DNA from: a virus
Direction: 5' to 3' (one strand)
Virus record (IMG/VR): IMGVR_UViG_3300048777_000091
Span: 32,971 to 96,970 of that record
Length of the DNA: 64,000 bases
Positions within the stretch are counted from its first letter, which is position 1. Each line of letters starts with the position of its first letter. Positions 1 through 8,151 of the stretch are shown here, piece by piece. Under the pieces are notes generated by a model that saw only the letters and a list, made by a program, of their open reading frames with translations, had not been told where the DNA came from and searched no databases. The position numbers and the translations under genes were made by a program.

Positions 1-1
1 A

Positions 2-148
2 TTTCCGAACGCAATCTGTGTATGGTGTTCCTTCAATTCTATCTGCCTTCGAGACAACAAGAGGCGCGATGAAACTTTAGTCAAGATCGGTCCCGCAGCA
101 AAAGAGGATGACTGGCTTACCGAATTAGAAGCCGGGGAGGAAGAATAA
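2..148 (+). CDS. C-terminal fragment of a gene cut by the window edge, possible Cas4/RecB-type nuclease tail
   Basis: An open frame runs from the window edge to a TAA at 146-148 and gives about 48 residues ending in an acidic tail. It holds a C-x2-C-x5-C cluster (CVWCSFNSIC), the spacing of the C-terminal Fe-S cysteines of Cas4/AddB-type PD-(D/E)XK nucleases. The catalytic part would lie upstream, outside the window, so this is inference from a single motif. The stop codon overlaps the next start as TAATG. Confidence 0.45.
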   Translation, partial: FPNAICVWCSFNSICLRDNKRRDETLVKIGPAAKEDDWLTELEAGEEE

Positions 149-468
149 TGTTCACACGACTCAGAAACGCTTGGGCAGTTCTCCGGAGCAAAACGGTTAT
201 GCCACAAAGCATCTATGTCTACCCCGCCGAGCATAACCCGAACAACCCCTTTCTGCCCGACCCAGAGTTCGACAAACGCTTTTGGGCGGCCTGGCCGCGC
301 TGGCATTTTATCAACTGTTGGAAAAGCTACCAAGGACTCCGTAGCTTTAGCTTATTGGGGGTGTGGCGGGCTAAAGGAGGTTCTTTCGGCCTGAACCTGT
401 TTAATTTTGCGGTCGAGTTTAACCCTCACCACAAGGAGAACCGAAAGGATTTCAAAACATGCGCGTAG
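148..468 (+). CDS. Hypothetical protein, 106 aa, Trp/Phe-rich
   Basis: ATG at 148 overlaps the previous stop (TAATG), and the 3' end overlaps the next gene by 10 bases. The protein is rich in Trp, Phe and Pro, with no signal peptide and no recognised motif. The tight overlaps on both sides argue that it is a real member of the early operon. Function unknown. Confidence 0.6.
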   Translation: MFTRLRNAWAVLRSKTVMPQSIYVYPAEHNPNNPFLPDPEFDKRFWAAWPRWHFINCWKSYQGLRSFSLLGVWRAKGGSFGLNLFNFAVEFNPHHKENRKDFKTCA

Positions 469-1226
469 TTCTCATAAGCGACACGCACGGCCAGCACCGG
501 AAATTTGCAATCCCGGAGGGAGACGTTTTGATCCACGCAGGGGACTTCATGTACTCCGGACGATACATGATGGAGATCAGTGACTTCAACGATTGGCTGG
601 GCTCCCTCCCACACAAGCATAAAGTTGTGGTGGCAGGAAATCACGACATCCTGTTTGAAACGCAGCACGGTTCTCGGGCTCTGTTGACCAACGCAACCTA
701 CTTGGAAAACTCCGGGGCGGTGATTGAGGGGCTCAAATTTTGGGGTTCCCCCGTCCAACCGGAGTTTAACGACTGGGCATTCAACGTAAAAAGAGGGCAG
801 GACATTAAGAAATACTGGGATATGATCCCCGACGACACCGACGTTCTGATTACGCACGGTCCTCCGTGGGGACTGCTAGATCAGATTCGTCCGGGACGGG
901 AAGTTGAGCATCTGGGTTGCGGGGAGTTGCTCAAAGCTGTCCGCCGAATCAAACCAAAGCTGCATGTCTTCGGGCACATCCACGGGGGGTATGGGACGTT
1001 CAAAGAAGGACCCACCCAATTTGTAAATGCTTCTCTCTTGAATGAAGCATACAAGCCGGTGAATGCTCCAATTGTAGTAGACTTTCAAAGCGAGAAAGAC
1101 TTGGTAGCCAAACTCCCCGCGTTTCCCCTCCCCCGGCAGAAAGAACTTACGGATCGGGAGCTTGCGCTGTTGGTTGACATGCTGACCGAAGAACCGAAAA
1201 TTGTGGGCGGGAAGTTGTCCGAATAG
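459..1226 (+). CDS. Calcineurin-like metallophosphoesterase, 255 aa
   Basis: The metallophosphoesterase signature is complete: DTH (about residue 8), GDF (about 28), GNHD (about 60), an ITHGPPWG block (about 131) and GHIHGG (about 173). The order and length fit the MPPED-like branch of calcineurin-type phosphoesterases, which use two metal ions to cleave phosphomono- or diesters. The substrate cannot be told from sequence. It is followed directly by a second, shorter phosphoesterase. Its TAG stop overlaps that gene's GTG start inside a degenerate copy of the 15-bp repeat (1219-1233). Confidence 0.88.
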   Translation: MRVVLISDTHGQHRKFAIPEGDVLIHAGDFMYSGRYMMEISDFNDWLGSLPHKHKVVVAGNHDILFETQHGSRALLTNATYLENSGAVIEGLKFWGSPVQPEFNDWAFNVKRGQDIKKYWDMIPDDTDVLITHGPPWGLLDQIRPGREVEHLGCGELLKAVRRIKPKLHVFGHIHGGYGTFKEGPTQFVNASLLNEAYKPVNAPIVVDFQSEKDLVAKLPAFPLPRQKELTDRELALLVDMLTEEPKIVGGKLSE

Positions 1227-1732
1227 TGGCAAACATATTCTTCATCTCGGATACCCATTTCGGACATGCGGGGATTCTTTCCTTCAAGAAAGAGGATGGT
1301 TCTCCCCTTCGGCACTTTGCTTCTGTCCAGGAAATGGACCAACACACCATCGACCGATGGAACTCCGTCGTGCGCCCGCAGGACCATGTCTACCATTTGG
1401 GCGATGTGGCAATGAAGAAGTCATGTTTGGAGACGATCTCCCGCTGCAACGGACATCTACGCCTGGTGAGGGGAAACCACGACATATTCCCTACCAAAGA
1501 ATATCTGAAGTTCTTCGACGAAATCTACGGGGTGCGCGTGCTCGACGGCATGATTTTCACCCACATACCGATCCATCCCGAGAGCCTGGGACGGTTCAAG
1601 GCCAACGTACACGGCCATACCCACGGATCGCCTTACGGAAAGTTCGGGCCCCGGTACATCCATGTCAGCGTCGAGGCCGTGGACTACGTTCCGGTTTCGC
1701 TGGAAGATTTGAAACTGAGGTTGTCCGAATAA
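1226..1732 (+). CDS. Metallophosphoesterase, 168 aa, GTG start
   Basis: A compact calcineurin-like phosphoesterase: DTHFGH near the N-terminus, GDV (about 59), RGNHD (about 82), THIPIHP and GHTHG (about 130). This is the small form common in phages. The GTG start at 1226 overlaps the preceding TAG. The gene contains one 15-bp repeat (1325-1339, read as VQEMD), and its own stop codon lies inside another (1723-1737). Probable cytoplasmic phosphatase or nuclease-like enzyme, substrate unknown. Confidence 0.85.
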   Translation: MANIFFISDTHFGHAGILSFKKEDGSPLRHFASVQEMDQHTIDRWNSVVRPQDHVYHLGDVAMKKSCLETISRCNGHLRLVRGNHDIFPTKEYLKFFDEIYGVRVLDGMIFTHIPIHPESLGRFKANVHGHTHGSPYGKFGPRYIHVSVEAVDYVPVSLEDLKLRLSE

Positions 1733-1747
1733 TGGACAGGAGAACAG

Positions 1748-2149
1748 ATGCCAGCCAGAGTAGTTGATGGAGACGCAATCTACCTCTCCGGAAAAGTCAA
1801 AGCCTTGAAGCCAGAACACCGGGCAGAGTATTCGTACCTGATCCCCCTGGCCGAGGCTAATGGTGTGTTCGAAGCAGACCCTAACAGAATCTGGGCCAAG
1901 GCTTACGCATACCTGCGGGATGGGATTGATCCGGGATGGGTCCGGGACTTGCTTGAAGACTTTAAGAGTGTTGATTTGCTCCGCACATGGGAAGAAAATG
2001 GAAAGATTTGGGGGTGGTGGACCGGGATTGACAAGACAGGGAGGCTCCCTTCCAAGAAACATTTGGACCGATACAAGAACCTACCGCCAAGTGCCCCCCT
2101 TTCAGTAACTTCCGACTGTCCGGGAGAGTCCGGGACTGGTCCGGAGTAG
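1748..2149 (+). CDS. Phage/prophage protein of replication-module type, 133 aa
   Basis: The protein has a helical N-terminal part around YLIPLAEANGVFE and a conserved-looking centre (GIDKTGRLPSKKHL). Similar small proteins occur in phage replication modules, where they resemble replisome organisers, but no DNA-binding motif can be proved here. The start follows AGGAG at 1738-1742, which abuts the 15-bp repeat at 1723. The C-terminus is Ser/Gly/Pro-rich and probably disordered. Confidence 0.65.
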   Translation: MPARVVDGDAIYLSGKVKALKPEHRAEYSYLIPLAEANGVFEADPNRIWAKAYAYLRDGIDPGWVRDLLEDFKSVDLLRTWEENGKIWGWWTGIDKTGRLPSKKHLDRYKNLPPSAPLSVTSDCPGESGTGPE

Positions 2150-2200
2150 TCCCGCTAGGATTGGTATTGGTTTGGTATAGGATTGGTAAGGATAGGAACG
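2110..2200 (+). repeat. Low-complexity stretch with GTCCGG and GGATTGGTA-like short repeats
   Basis: The end of the preceding gene and its 3' flank hold several GTCCGG/GTCCGGG words, followed by degenerate tandem units around GGATTGGTAT / TGGTTTGGTAT / GGATTGGTAA (about 2156-2196). No gene is seen here. It may be a slippage-prone spacer or a protein-binding region. Confidence 0.4.
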
Positions 2201-2222
2201 GAGCCTGCGGCGCTCTTTTTCA
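2201..2222 (+). terminator. Possible weak intrinsic terminator
   Basis: A short stem GAGC...GCTC (2201-2215) is followed by a run of five T. It lies in the only sizeable early gap (2150-2252) and would separate the phosphoesterase group from the replication genes. The stem is only four to five base pairs, so this is a weak call. Confidence 0.3.
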
Positions 2223-2252
2223 AAAACTTTTTAAGACGGACAAGGAGAAGAA

Positions 2253-2882
2253 ATGAAAATCAAGAAAGAACTTCAAGCAGTGTGTGCAGGATTTGGGGTT
2301 AAGGCCGGGGGCTACCAATCGACCTGGGAGGAGATTCAAACGCTGGCGACCGTCCACTCGGTCGGGGCTGTTGTCAGAGACTTCGAGGATTGGATGCAGG
2401 AGTACCGGGGTGACGATTTCCCGCAGGGGGCCGTCTCGAAGTACCTCCACGTCGCTGCGGAGCGCCTGGGGGCCGATTCTTCCCCCGCAGCAGCCTCTCT
2501 GAAGTCCCCAGAGGTAGTTTCCCTTGTCCGGGAGCTTGTCTACGCAGCAGACGGCCAACTGAGCTTCATAGACAAGCAAAAGATTCGACTAGCGGAAGTC
2601 CTGAAAGAGTTCTCGCAGGAAGAAGTGGTCTCCGTCTTCAAGACCTGGCTCAAGGACCAAGACCTGACCGACGCCAAAAACCTATCGTTTGCCCCGGGGA
2701 AGTTCGTCCAGGTAGTGGACAGCTTCGCCTACTGTGCCCGAAGGCGGAGGGAAGAAGCCAAGCGGACGGCGGTTCTTCGAGAAGCGGCAGTTGCCCAACT
2801 CCAGGCCCAGGCCGAAGAAGAGAGAGCGGAGTCCGAGAAGAAGAAAATGGCGGAAGACTCTCAGTTTGACCCTTTGGCTTGA
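2253..2882 (+). CDS. Hypothetical helical protein, 209 aa, charged C-terminal coiled coil
   Basis: ATG preceded by AAGGAG. The protein is mostly helical, and residues about 150-200 are Arg/Glu/Lys/Gln-rich, as in a coiled coil. It sits just upstream of the primase-helicase group, so a replication or recombination accessory role is possible, but no family motif is recognised. Confidence 0.65.
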   Translation: MKIKKELQAVCAGFGVKAGGYQSTWEEIQTLATVHSVGAVVRDFEDWMQEYRGDDFPQGAVSKYLHVAAERLGADSSPAAASLKSPEVVSLVRELVYAADGQLSFIDKQKIRLAEVLKEFSQEEVVSVFKTWLKDQDLTDAKNLSFAPGKFVQVVDSFAYCARRRREEAKRTAVLREAAVAQLQAQAEEERAESEKKKMAEDSQFDPLA

Positions 2883-2890
2883 AAATAGTT

Positions 2891-2919
2891 GTCCGGGTAA
2901 TGGATTTCTGTGGTATAAT
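2891..2919 (+). promoter_or_regulatory. Putative promoter overlapped by the 15-bp repeat
   Basis: The motif GTCCGGGTAATGGAT (2891-2905) is followed by an extended -10, TGTGGTATAAT, with TATAAT at 2914-2919. With a 17-bp spacer the -35 position falls on the repeat itself, so a protein bound there would block sigma contact. The predicted transcript serves the gene at 2940, which has a GGAGG ribosome binding site. This is the clearest case of the repeat overlapping a promoter. Confidence 0.55.
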
Positions 2920-2939
2920 GAGTTTTGTAGGAGGTAACC

Positions 2940-3155
2940 ATGAAATACGAAAACGTGAAACAAGCGATCATCGAGGCACACACCTTCATAGACAAGGCCA
3001 CCGACCTTCTTATCTTGACGGACAAAGAGGGCCTGAACAACCTTGACACCGTGGTCCAGGGGTCCGGCGCGGCCTCAACCCGAAGGGCCTCCCTCGAACT
3101 TACTAAAGCTCTCGCACGGATGCGAGCTTCGGACTGGGTGGAGGTGGGGGCATGA
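2940..3155 (+). CDS. Hypothetical small protein, 71 aa
   Basis: Good ribosome binding site (GGAGG, 2930-2934) behind the putative promoter at 2914. Small helical protein with no motif recognised. Its TGA stop overlaps the ATG of the next small gene (ATGA), which indicates translational coupling. Confidence 0.6.
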   Translation: MKYENVKQAIIEAHTFIDKATDLLILTDKEGLNNLDTVVQGSGAASTRRASLELTKALARMRASDWVEVGA

Positions 3156-3325
3156 GCGGATTCGACAAGAAGTCCAACGCAAATTTCATCAACGACGTTG
3201 TGAACCAGGACCTCCTGGACACAGCCGTTGTCTGGATCGGGGACAACCTCCAACCGGAAGATGTGTTTTCCCAGAGAGAGCTTGAAGACTGGGCGTTCGC
3301 CGACGGATTTAGGAAATTCGAGTAG
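3152..3325 (+). CDS. Hypothetical acidic protein, 57 aa
   Basis: ATG at 3152 overlaps the stop of the preceding gene (ATGA), and the frame runs to TAG at 3323-3325. The sequence (MSGFDKKSN... ending ...DWAFADGFRKFE) is acidic and protein-like, with a QRELEDWA helix. The position between two coupled genes and the AGGAGG that follows it support a real small gene. Function unknown. Confidence 0.6.
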   Translation: MSGFDKKSNANFINDVVNQDLLDTAVVWIGDNLQPEDVFSQRELEDWAFADGFRKFE

Positions 3326-3334
3326 GAGGAAGAG

Positions 3335-3646
3335 ATGAATCAGCAAGATTGGGTCGAAAAGTTCAAAGCAATTCGCGCTCTCAGCCCCCTCGATACGGGA
3401 TTGTTTATGCGGAACGACGGAAGTTGGTATTTTCTCCAACACGGTGTCGAACGCAAAGAAGGCGGGTGCTCAAGCAGTGGATATGAGGCCGGGAGTTGCC
3501 CAGAACAAGCGACACACCAACGGTGGGCCTGGCTTACCAATCCGAAGTATTACCTTGTCCTTAATTCCTCTCGGGAAAACCGCAGGGCCGTCCGGTGGAA
3601 CAGTTTCATGTGGGAAGATGTTGTAGAGGAGAAGCGGGTTGACTGA
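3335..3646 (+). CDS. Hypothetical protein, 103 aa
   Basis: The ATG at 3335 has AGGAGG just upstream. The protein has a WVEKFKAI helix followed by an aromatic-rich beta-like region. It overlaps the TTG start of the primase-helicase by 8 bases. No family recognised. Confidence 0.55.
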   Translation: MNQQDWVEKFKAIRALSPLDTGLFMRNDGSWYFLQHGVERKEGGCSSSGYEAGSCPEQATHQRWAWLTNPKYYLVLNSSRENRRAVRWNSFMWEDVVEEKRVD

Positions 3647-5513
3647 GGACCTCGATGCCCTAAAATCCGACCCCGGAGTTCTCCGGATATACGGGCAACT
3701 TGTTCCCGGTCTGAAGAAGGCAGGGAACAAGTACGTCGGCTGCTGTCCATTACCCGGACACAACGACAAAACACCCAGTTTCACGATCTTCCAGGACATG
3801 CGGTGCTCCTGCTTCGGTTGCGGGGAAAACCTCAACATTTTCCAACTCATCCAAAAAGTGGAAAACTGCGATTTTGCAACGGCGGTCGAGCGCGTGAAGA
3901 AAGAACTGGGACAGTCCGATTGGGAAGCTACTAAGCAGAAAGTGGAGTCTACTTTCAAGCCCGTTGCCGAGCCTAAGACCTACCGGACACTACCCCTATC
4001 TTCCTGGACCAAGCTGGAAACTGCTCTGGCCAACTCCAAGGATGCTGTCCATTATCTGGACAAAGAGCGCGGAATAACACTTGCGACTGCGCAGCAGCTT
4101 AGACTTGGGTTTGTGCAGAACATTGGTAACCTGACAGGAGAGCAGGGAGCCGACATCGCCGACCAAGGCTGGTTGGCCTTCCCTTGCATAGAGGGCAACC
4201 AGATCGTCTCTGTCAAATACCGCAGCCTGCAAAGGAAAAAGCCTGGTGGGTTTGCCCGGCAGCCAGGAATGGCGACTGCTCTGTGGAACACGGAAGCCAT
4301 CGACTGTTTTGAACCTGTCTACCTCGTAGAAGGAGAATTTGATTGTGCTATCTTAGCGCAGGCCGGGTACAACGCTGTTTCTGTTCCAAGCGCCGGGACA
4401 AAACTAACCCCAGCCCAGAAAGACCAACTGATGCAAGCCTCGATGGTTATCCTATCCGGGGACACCGACCAGACGGGCTCTTCTTATATGTCGAAACTTT
4501 GGCAAGAGCTTGGGACGAAATGCTATCTGCTTTCCTGGCCTTCGCCAATGAAAGACGCGAACCAGACGTTTCTTGAGCACTGCGGACGAGACTTAGACAA
4601 GTTCCGGGCCCTGGTCGAGGAACTGACGAGCAAGGCTAAGTCACAGCCGATGCCCGACATCTATTCCATTCAGGAAGTCATGCAACACGGAGAAGACACT
4701 AGCCTCGTGGACCGAGCCGACCGGCTGCGATTTCCTTGGAAAGCGGTGGACGAAATGGCGGTGCTGCTTCCGGGCTCCGTACTGGGTTTGATGAGCACCA
4801 GCACCGGCCAAGGCAAGACTTGCTATTCTTTGCAATTTAGTTTATTTGGGTCTAGGAAATACAACGAAGTTGTGATAAATTGGCAATGCGAATTGTCCCC
4901 GTCTGAACTCGCCGTAATGGTAGCGGCTCAGGTTCTACATAAGAACAGGAATTTCCTATCCAAAGCAGATTTGAAACAGGCGGCGGATCAACTCAGTGAC
5001 GCTCAATACTACGTGGGCAATAATTCAACCATCAACAACATCATGGACGTTCTGGATTTGATGGAGGCTGCTGTTCGGCGCACCGGGGCTACAGTTTGTG
5101 TACTGGATAACTTGACCTTTTACACAACGGGAGTGGATGACGAGGTTCGAGTTCAAGCAGCAGCAATGAAGCGCATCAAGCAAATGGCCATTCAATATGG
5201 ATTGAAATTTATTGTCGTAAGTCAGCCAAGGAAGGCTTCGGCTCAGTCCAAAGGAAAGAAAACACATATCTCTGACGCAAAAGGATCAGCCAGTCTTGGA
5301 GACACGTGCGACAGCTTCATGGCCCTTCATCGGGAATTGTCCAAGGATACGGACGGGACTGGTGTCAATGATCCGTATGAAGAGAAAACGCTAATCGAGA
5401 TGCTGAAGACGAGGTCTAAAGGTTTGGGAAAGTCCAGCACGACTCTCCAGTTCTTCGGAGAGTTCGCAGAATTTCAAGCCATCGAGAATAATTACGAAGG
5501 AGCACCAGAATGA
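3639..5513 (+). CDS. Bifunctional DNA primase-helicase (T7 gp4-like), 624 aa
   Basis: It combines primer synthesis with 5'-3' fork unwinding. Three domains are visible. An N-terminal zinc-binding module (about 25-75) has C-P-L-P-G-H and C-x2-C ligands. A TOPRIM domain (about 225-300) has the acid motif LVEGEFDCA and a later GDTDQTG. A RecA/DnaB-like ATPase follows, with Walker A GQGKT (about 390) and Walker B VCVLDN (about 487). The length fits T7 gp4 and relatives. TTG start with AGGAGA upstream. Two copies of the 15-bp repeat lie in the gene (3745 and 4047), one of them encoding part of the zinc motif itself. Confidence 0.88.
   Translation: MTEDLDALKSDPGVLRIYGQLVPGLKKAGNKYVGCCPLPGHNDKTPSFTIFQDMRCSCFGCGENLNIFQLIQKVENCDFATAVERVKKELGQSDWEATKQKVESTFKPVAEPKTYRTLPLSSWTKLETALANSKDAVHYLDKERGITLATAQQLRLGFVQNIGNLTGEQGADIADQGWLAFPCIEGNQIVSVKYRSLQRKKPGGFARQPGMATALWNTEAIDCFEPVYLVEGEFDCAILAQAGYNAVSVPSAGTKLTPAQKDQLMQASMVILSGDTDQTGSSYMSKLWQELGTKCYLLSWPSPMKDANQTFLEHCGRDLDKFRALVEELTSKAKSQPMPDIYSIQEVMQHGEDTSLVDRADRLRFPWKAVDEMAVLLPGSVLGLMSTSTGQGKTCYSLQFSLFGSRKYNEVVINWQCELSPSELAVMVAAQVLHKNRNFLSKADLKQAADQLSDAQYYVGNNSTINNIMDVLDLMEAAVRRTGATVCVLDNLTFYTTGVDDEVRVQAAAMKRIKQMAIQYGLKFIVVSQPRKASAQSKGKKTHISDAKGSASLGDTCDSFMALHRELSKDTDGTGVNDPYEEKTLIEMLKTRSKGLGKSSTTLQFFGEFAEFQAIENNYEGAPE
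3745..3759. repeat. 15-bp repeat inside the primase zinc motif
   Basis: GTCCATTACCCGGAC encodes the C-P-L-P-G-H part of the zinc-binding module, so a protein-critical motif and the DNA motif share the same bases. Confidence 0.85.
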
Positions 5514-5520
5514 GTGACAC

Positions 5521-6024
5521 TTGGTGAAACCCGGGGAGTTGCCCGCCAATTGGGGTTTGTACGTCGCGCAGAAGACCAAACTGAAGTGCGTAGCTCCCTG
5601 CCCGAAGATGGAACCCTTACCGATGGACCGAGGAATGCTGACAGCCCTGCTTTACGCCGTGCAGACGAAGCACTTAAAATTGGACGCTTCTGTCCTCACC
5701 AAAGCTCGGAACGACGGCTACGCAGAAGGAGTTGCTCGGACTCAAGAGGGAACCTACGAGAAAGCATATCGAGAACTTCAGGAGAGAGTCGAAGCCTTTG
5801 ATAAAGCGTCGGGGATTGATGTTCAATATGGTTGGAAAGTAGAAAAAATAGGAGAGGCTGTTCGTGTTATAATGAGTGGAGACTCGGAGATAAAGAGACT
5901 TTTATCCCAAGCCAAGTACGGGGTGCAGTCGGCGGAGAGACTAAAGACGGAACTACAGAACCACGCCGACATTTTGGAATCTGTGCTCTCTAAGCTACCC
6001 CAAGAAAAGGATGAAGAAGAATGA
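5521..6024 (+). CDS. Hypothetical protein, 167 aa, C-terminal coiled coil
   Basis: The frame is closed by TGA at 5515, so the start is TTG 5521 or GTG 5524. The N-terminus (VKPGELPANWGLYVA) looks like a small beta domain, and residues about 85-165 are helical with heptad-like charge. It overlaps the sliding clamp start by 4 bases (ATGA). The position between primase-helicase and clamp suggests a replication accessory role, which is inference. Confidence 0.6.
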   Translation: MVKPGELPANWGLYVAQKTKLKCVAPCPKMEPLPMDRGMLTALLYAVQTKHLKLDASVLTKARNDGYAEGVARTQEGTYEKAYRELQERVEAFDKASGIDVQYGWKVEKIGEAVRVIMSGDSEIKRLLSQAKYGVQSAERLKTELQNHADILESVLSKLPQEKDEEE

Positions 6025-7091
6025 ACATCGCCGCCACCGACCTCAAACATGCCCTCAAGCGCCTATCCGGCGTGAAGACGGAGACCTACCAAGTCAGCGA
6101 GACCTCGGTCTCCGCACAAGACAGTGATGCCTGGGTTGTCGTCGATTGTCCATTATCCGGACTTGGTTCGGCCTTCAACATCGCGGGCAAGAAGTTATCG
6201 TCCGTGGTCAACAGGATGTCGGGCCAAATCGAGATTCTACGCGAAGACAAGAAGCTGACACTCCGTTCTGCCAAGGCGAGGATCGAGCTTGAAATCCAAC
6301 CGGCAAAAACACCGGCAACCCCGAGCCAACCGGACAAGGTGCTGTCCCTGCCTGCCGCAGAATTCAAACAGGCTCTGGCCCTCGCTTTTGCCTCCGCATC
6401 TCCCGCCAAATCAGCGCCGTTCGGGGGCTGTGTCCAGCTTCAAAGCTTGGGTTTGGGTCTTGAGGAGGAAGGACCGAAGGGCTACCGGATCACCGGCACA
6501 GATGGTATCATTCTGACCACGGTCAACGCCAAAGTGGAACTTCCCTTCGAGTTCCGGATGCTCCTGAACCTGACTGCGGCATCCATTGTCCAACTAATGG
6601 ATGGGGCCCAAATCGAAGTGGGTGAAACCAATACCCACCTGAAGATAACCTCCGGCGGCACAACGGTCTACGCCTCGAAGCCAATCCAGACGTACCCAAA
6701 TTATGACAGCTTGCTGTCCGCCGTTCCTCACACAAAACTGAGCTTTCTCGCGGAAGACCTGCTGTCCGTCCTGCGCACGGTCGAGCCTATGGTTGATGAA
6801 TCAGTAGACCAAGGGGCTGTCGCTTTACATTTCAAAGACGGTGTGGTACAATGTCTTAGTGGGGGAGTGGGGAGCGCGGCCCAGGACGAAACGGTTTACG
6901 AGCAGATTGACCCCGACCCGATCTTCGAACCCCGAGAAGTCCGCTTGAAGCTGAACGTCAAGTACCTGTCCAGTTTCCTTTCCAAGACTAAAGGACCGGC
7001 GGTTTTGAGCATTACGAACAAGCCCGTCTTTCTGGAGTCCGGAAACATGCTGGTACTGACCATGCCGATGCTTACCAAGGAGAAGAAATGA
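6021..7091 (+). CDS. dnaN-like: DNA polymerase sliding clamp (DnaN-like), 356 aa
   Basis: The length and the pattern of three similar alpha/beta lobes fit the bacterial beta clamp. The C-terminal strand LVLTMPM resembles the conserved end of DnaN (VxMPMR). The middle lobe carries YPNYDSLL, matching the conserved FPNYxxVI segment of DnaN. The clamp would encircle DNA and tether the polymerase. Two copies of the 15-bp repeat lie inside (6148 exact, 6588 with one changed end base). A clamp together with a T7-like primase-helicase is not typical of T7-like phages. Confidence 0.78.
   Translation: MNIAATDLKHALKRLSGVKTETYQVSETSVSAQDSDAWVVVDCPLSGLGSAFNIAGKKLSSVVNRMSGQIEILREDKKLTLRSAKARIELEIQPAKTPATPSQPDKVLSLPAAEFKQALALAFASASPAKSAPFGGCVQLQSLGLGLEEEGPKGYRITGTDGIILTTVNAKVELPFEFRMLLNLTAASIVQLMDGAQIEVGETNTHLKITSGGTTVYASKPIQTYPNYDSLLSAVPHTKLSFLAEDLLSVLRTVEPMVDESVDQGAVALHFKDGVVQCLSGGVGSAAQDETVYEQIDPDPIFEPREVRLKLNVKYLSSFLSKTKGPAVLSITNKPVFLESGNMLVLTMPMLTKEKK
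6824..6852 (+). promoter_or_regulatory. Candidate internal sigma70-like promoter
   Basis: TTTACA (6824-6829), a 17-bp spacer and TACAAT (6847-6852), with the GTGTGG stretch before the -10 also seen at other candidate promoters in this phage. It lies inside the clamp gene and would serve the genes from 7088 on. This is a pattern match only. Confidence 0.35.
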
Positions 7092-7447
7092 AGCGCATAA
7101 TCCTGTTTCTCACTTTACTGTTGGCTCCTGCGCTGTACGCGCAGACGGTTAAGCCTGCACTACCAACCACGGCGACGGACAATGCTGCTATCAAGCCAGC
7201 ACTACCGACTATTACAGTACCTCCGGCAAGTTTGCTGCATTCTGACAACCTCGTCGATTTTTCTACTATTGCGTCGTTTGTTGTTCCGTTGTGCGGGTGG
7301 CAGGGTCGCGAGCGAGACGATGGCCAGTGCGAGATTACAATAACTGCTCCACCTGATTACGAAAACTTCAAATGCACAGTCCATCAACATAAGCAGGGTG
7401 AACTGTACGTCATCACCTGCACATGGAAACCGAAGGCCAAGCCATGA
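7088..7447 (+). CDS. Secreted or periplasmic hypothetical protein, 119 aa
   Basis: Clear signal peptide: MKR, a hydrophobic core of Ile/Leu/Phe, and the cleavage site ALYA-Q near residue 19. The mature part starts with two imperfect repeats (VKPALPTTAT and IKPALPTITV) and has three cysteines that could form disulfides. ATG overlaps the clamp stop (ATGA). An early secreted protein may alter the host envelope, for example in superinfection exclusion, but this is inference. Confidence 0.7.
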   Translation: MKRIILFLTLLLAPALYAQTVKPALPTTATDNAAIKPALPTITVPPASLLHSDNLVDFSTIASFVVPLCGWQGRERDDGQCEITITAPPDYENFKCTVHQHKQGELYVITCTWKPKAKP

Positions 7448-8151
7448 CCGATCTTGAAATTCTTCCCCCGGTCAACTCAGAAGCGGCGCAGCAGAAACAG
7501 ACAGAGATCGACGGGCTTCTCGAACAAATCTCTGCCCACGAGCTACGCCTGGCCAAACACTTCGCTCGCCTCTCCCGCTTGGTCCGGGAAGTGAAGGTCG
7601 AGCAGTATTGGATTCCCTTGGGGTATGACCGCTTCACCTCCTACTTGGAAGTAATCCGAAAGAAGATAGGGAGGGAACGCAGCCAGATGTACGCCGTGCT
7701 CTCCGTGTCAGAAGTTTTACACCCTTTTCTGACAGACGAGGAGCTTGAGACCGTCGGAATCACAAAGGCGCACGAACTCAAGCGCCTGGTCAAACAAGGA
7801 GGCAGGGTAGACGCGGAGGTTCCCGGGCTTTTGAGCCCCGTCCGGATAATGGACTTTGCTGCTGATCCAAAGACAACAGCTTTAATGCTCCGCGCCAAAG
7901 TCAGCGAGTTGCTACACGTCCACGAAGCTCCGAAGGGGTTGTGGTACGAGTTTGACCCTCCCGGGTTCTACGCCACCGCAGACGAACGGAAAGAGATCGC
8001 GGAGTTTTGGGAACTCGGAAAACTGATTTTGCAGGATACGTTCGAGTCCGAGCACGAAGAAAAGAAGCAGGTGTTCTTGGCCGCAGCCCGGGAATCCACA
8101 TCAACTTGGAGAGGGGAGTTGGCGAATGCCGAGCAAACTCGTCCGCGTTGA
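7444..8151 (+). CDS. DNA-binding-like protein with DUF3102/ParB-like HTH segment, 235 aa
   Basis: ATG 7444 overlaps the upstream TGA (ATGA), and I prefer it to an upstream in-frame start at 7423. Residues about 40-90 read like the segment found in phage and plasmid DUF3102-type proteins (GYDRFTSYLEVIRKKIGRER, then SQMY), a helix-turn-helix. The C-terminal half is of unknown fold. It holds a 15-bp repeat read as VRIMD (7840-7854). It is a candidate, among others, for a DNA-binding regulator of the phage. Confidence 0.6.
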   Translation: MTDLEILPPVNSEAAQQKQTEIDGLLEQISAHELRLAKHFARLSRLVREVKVEQYWIPLGYDRFTSYLEVIRKKIGRERSQMYAVLSVSEVLHPFLTDEELETVGITKAHELKRLVKQGGRVDAEVPGLLSPVRIMDFAADPKTTALMLRAKVSELLHVHEAPKGLWYEFDPPGFYATADERKEIAEFWELGKLILQDTFESEHEEKKQVFLAAARESTSTWRGELANAEQTRPR

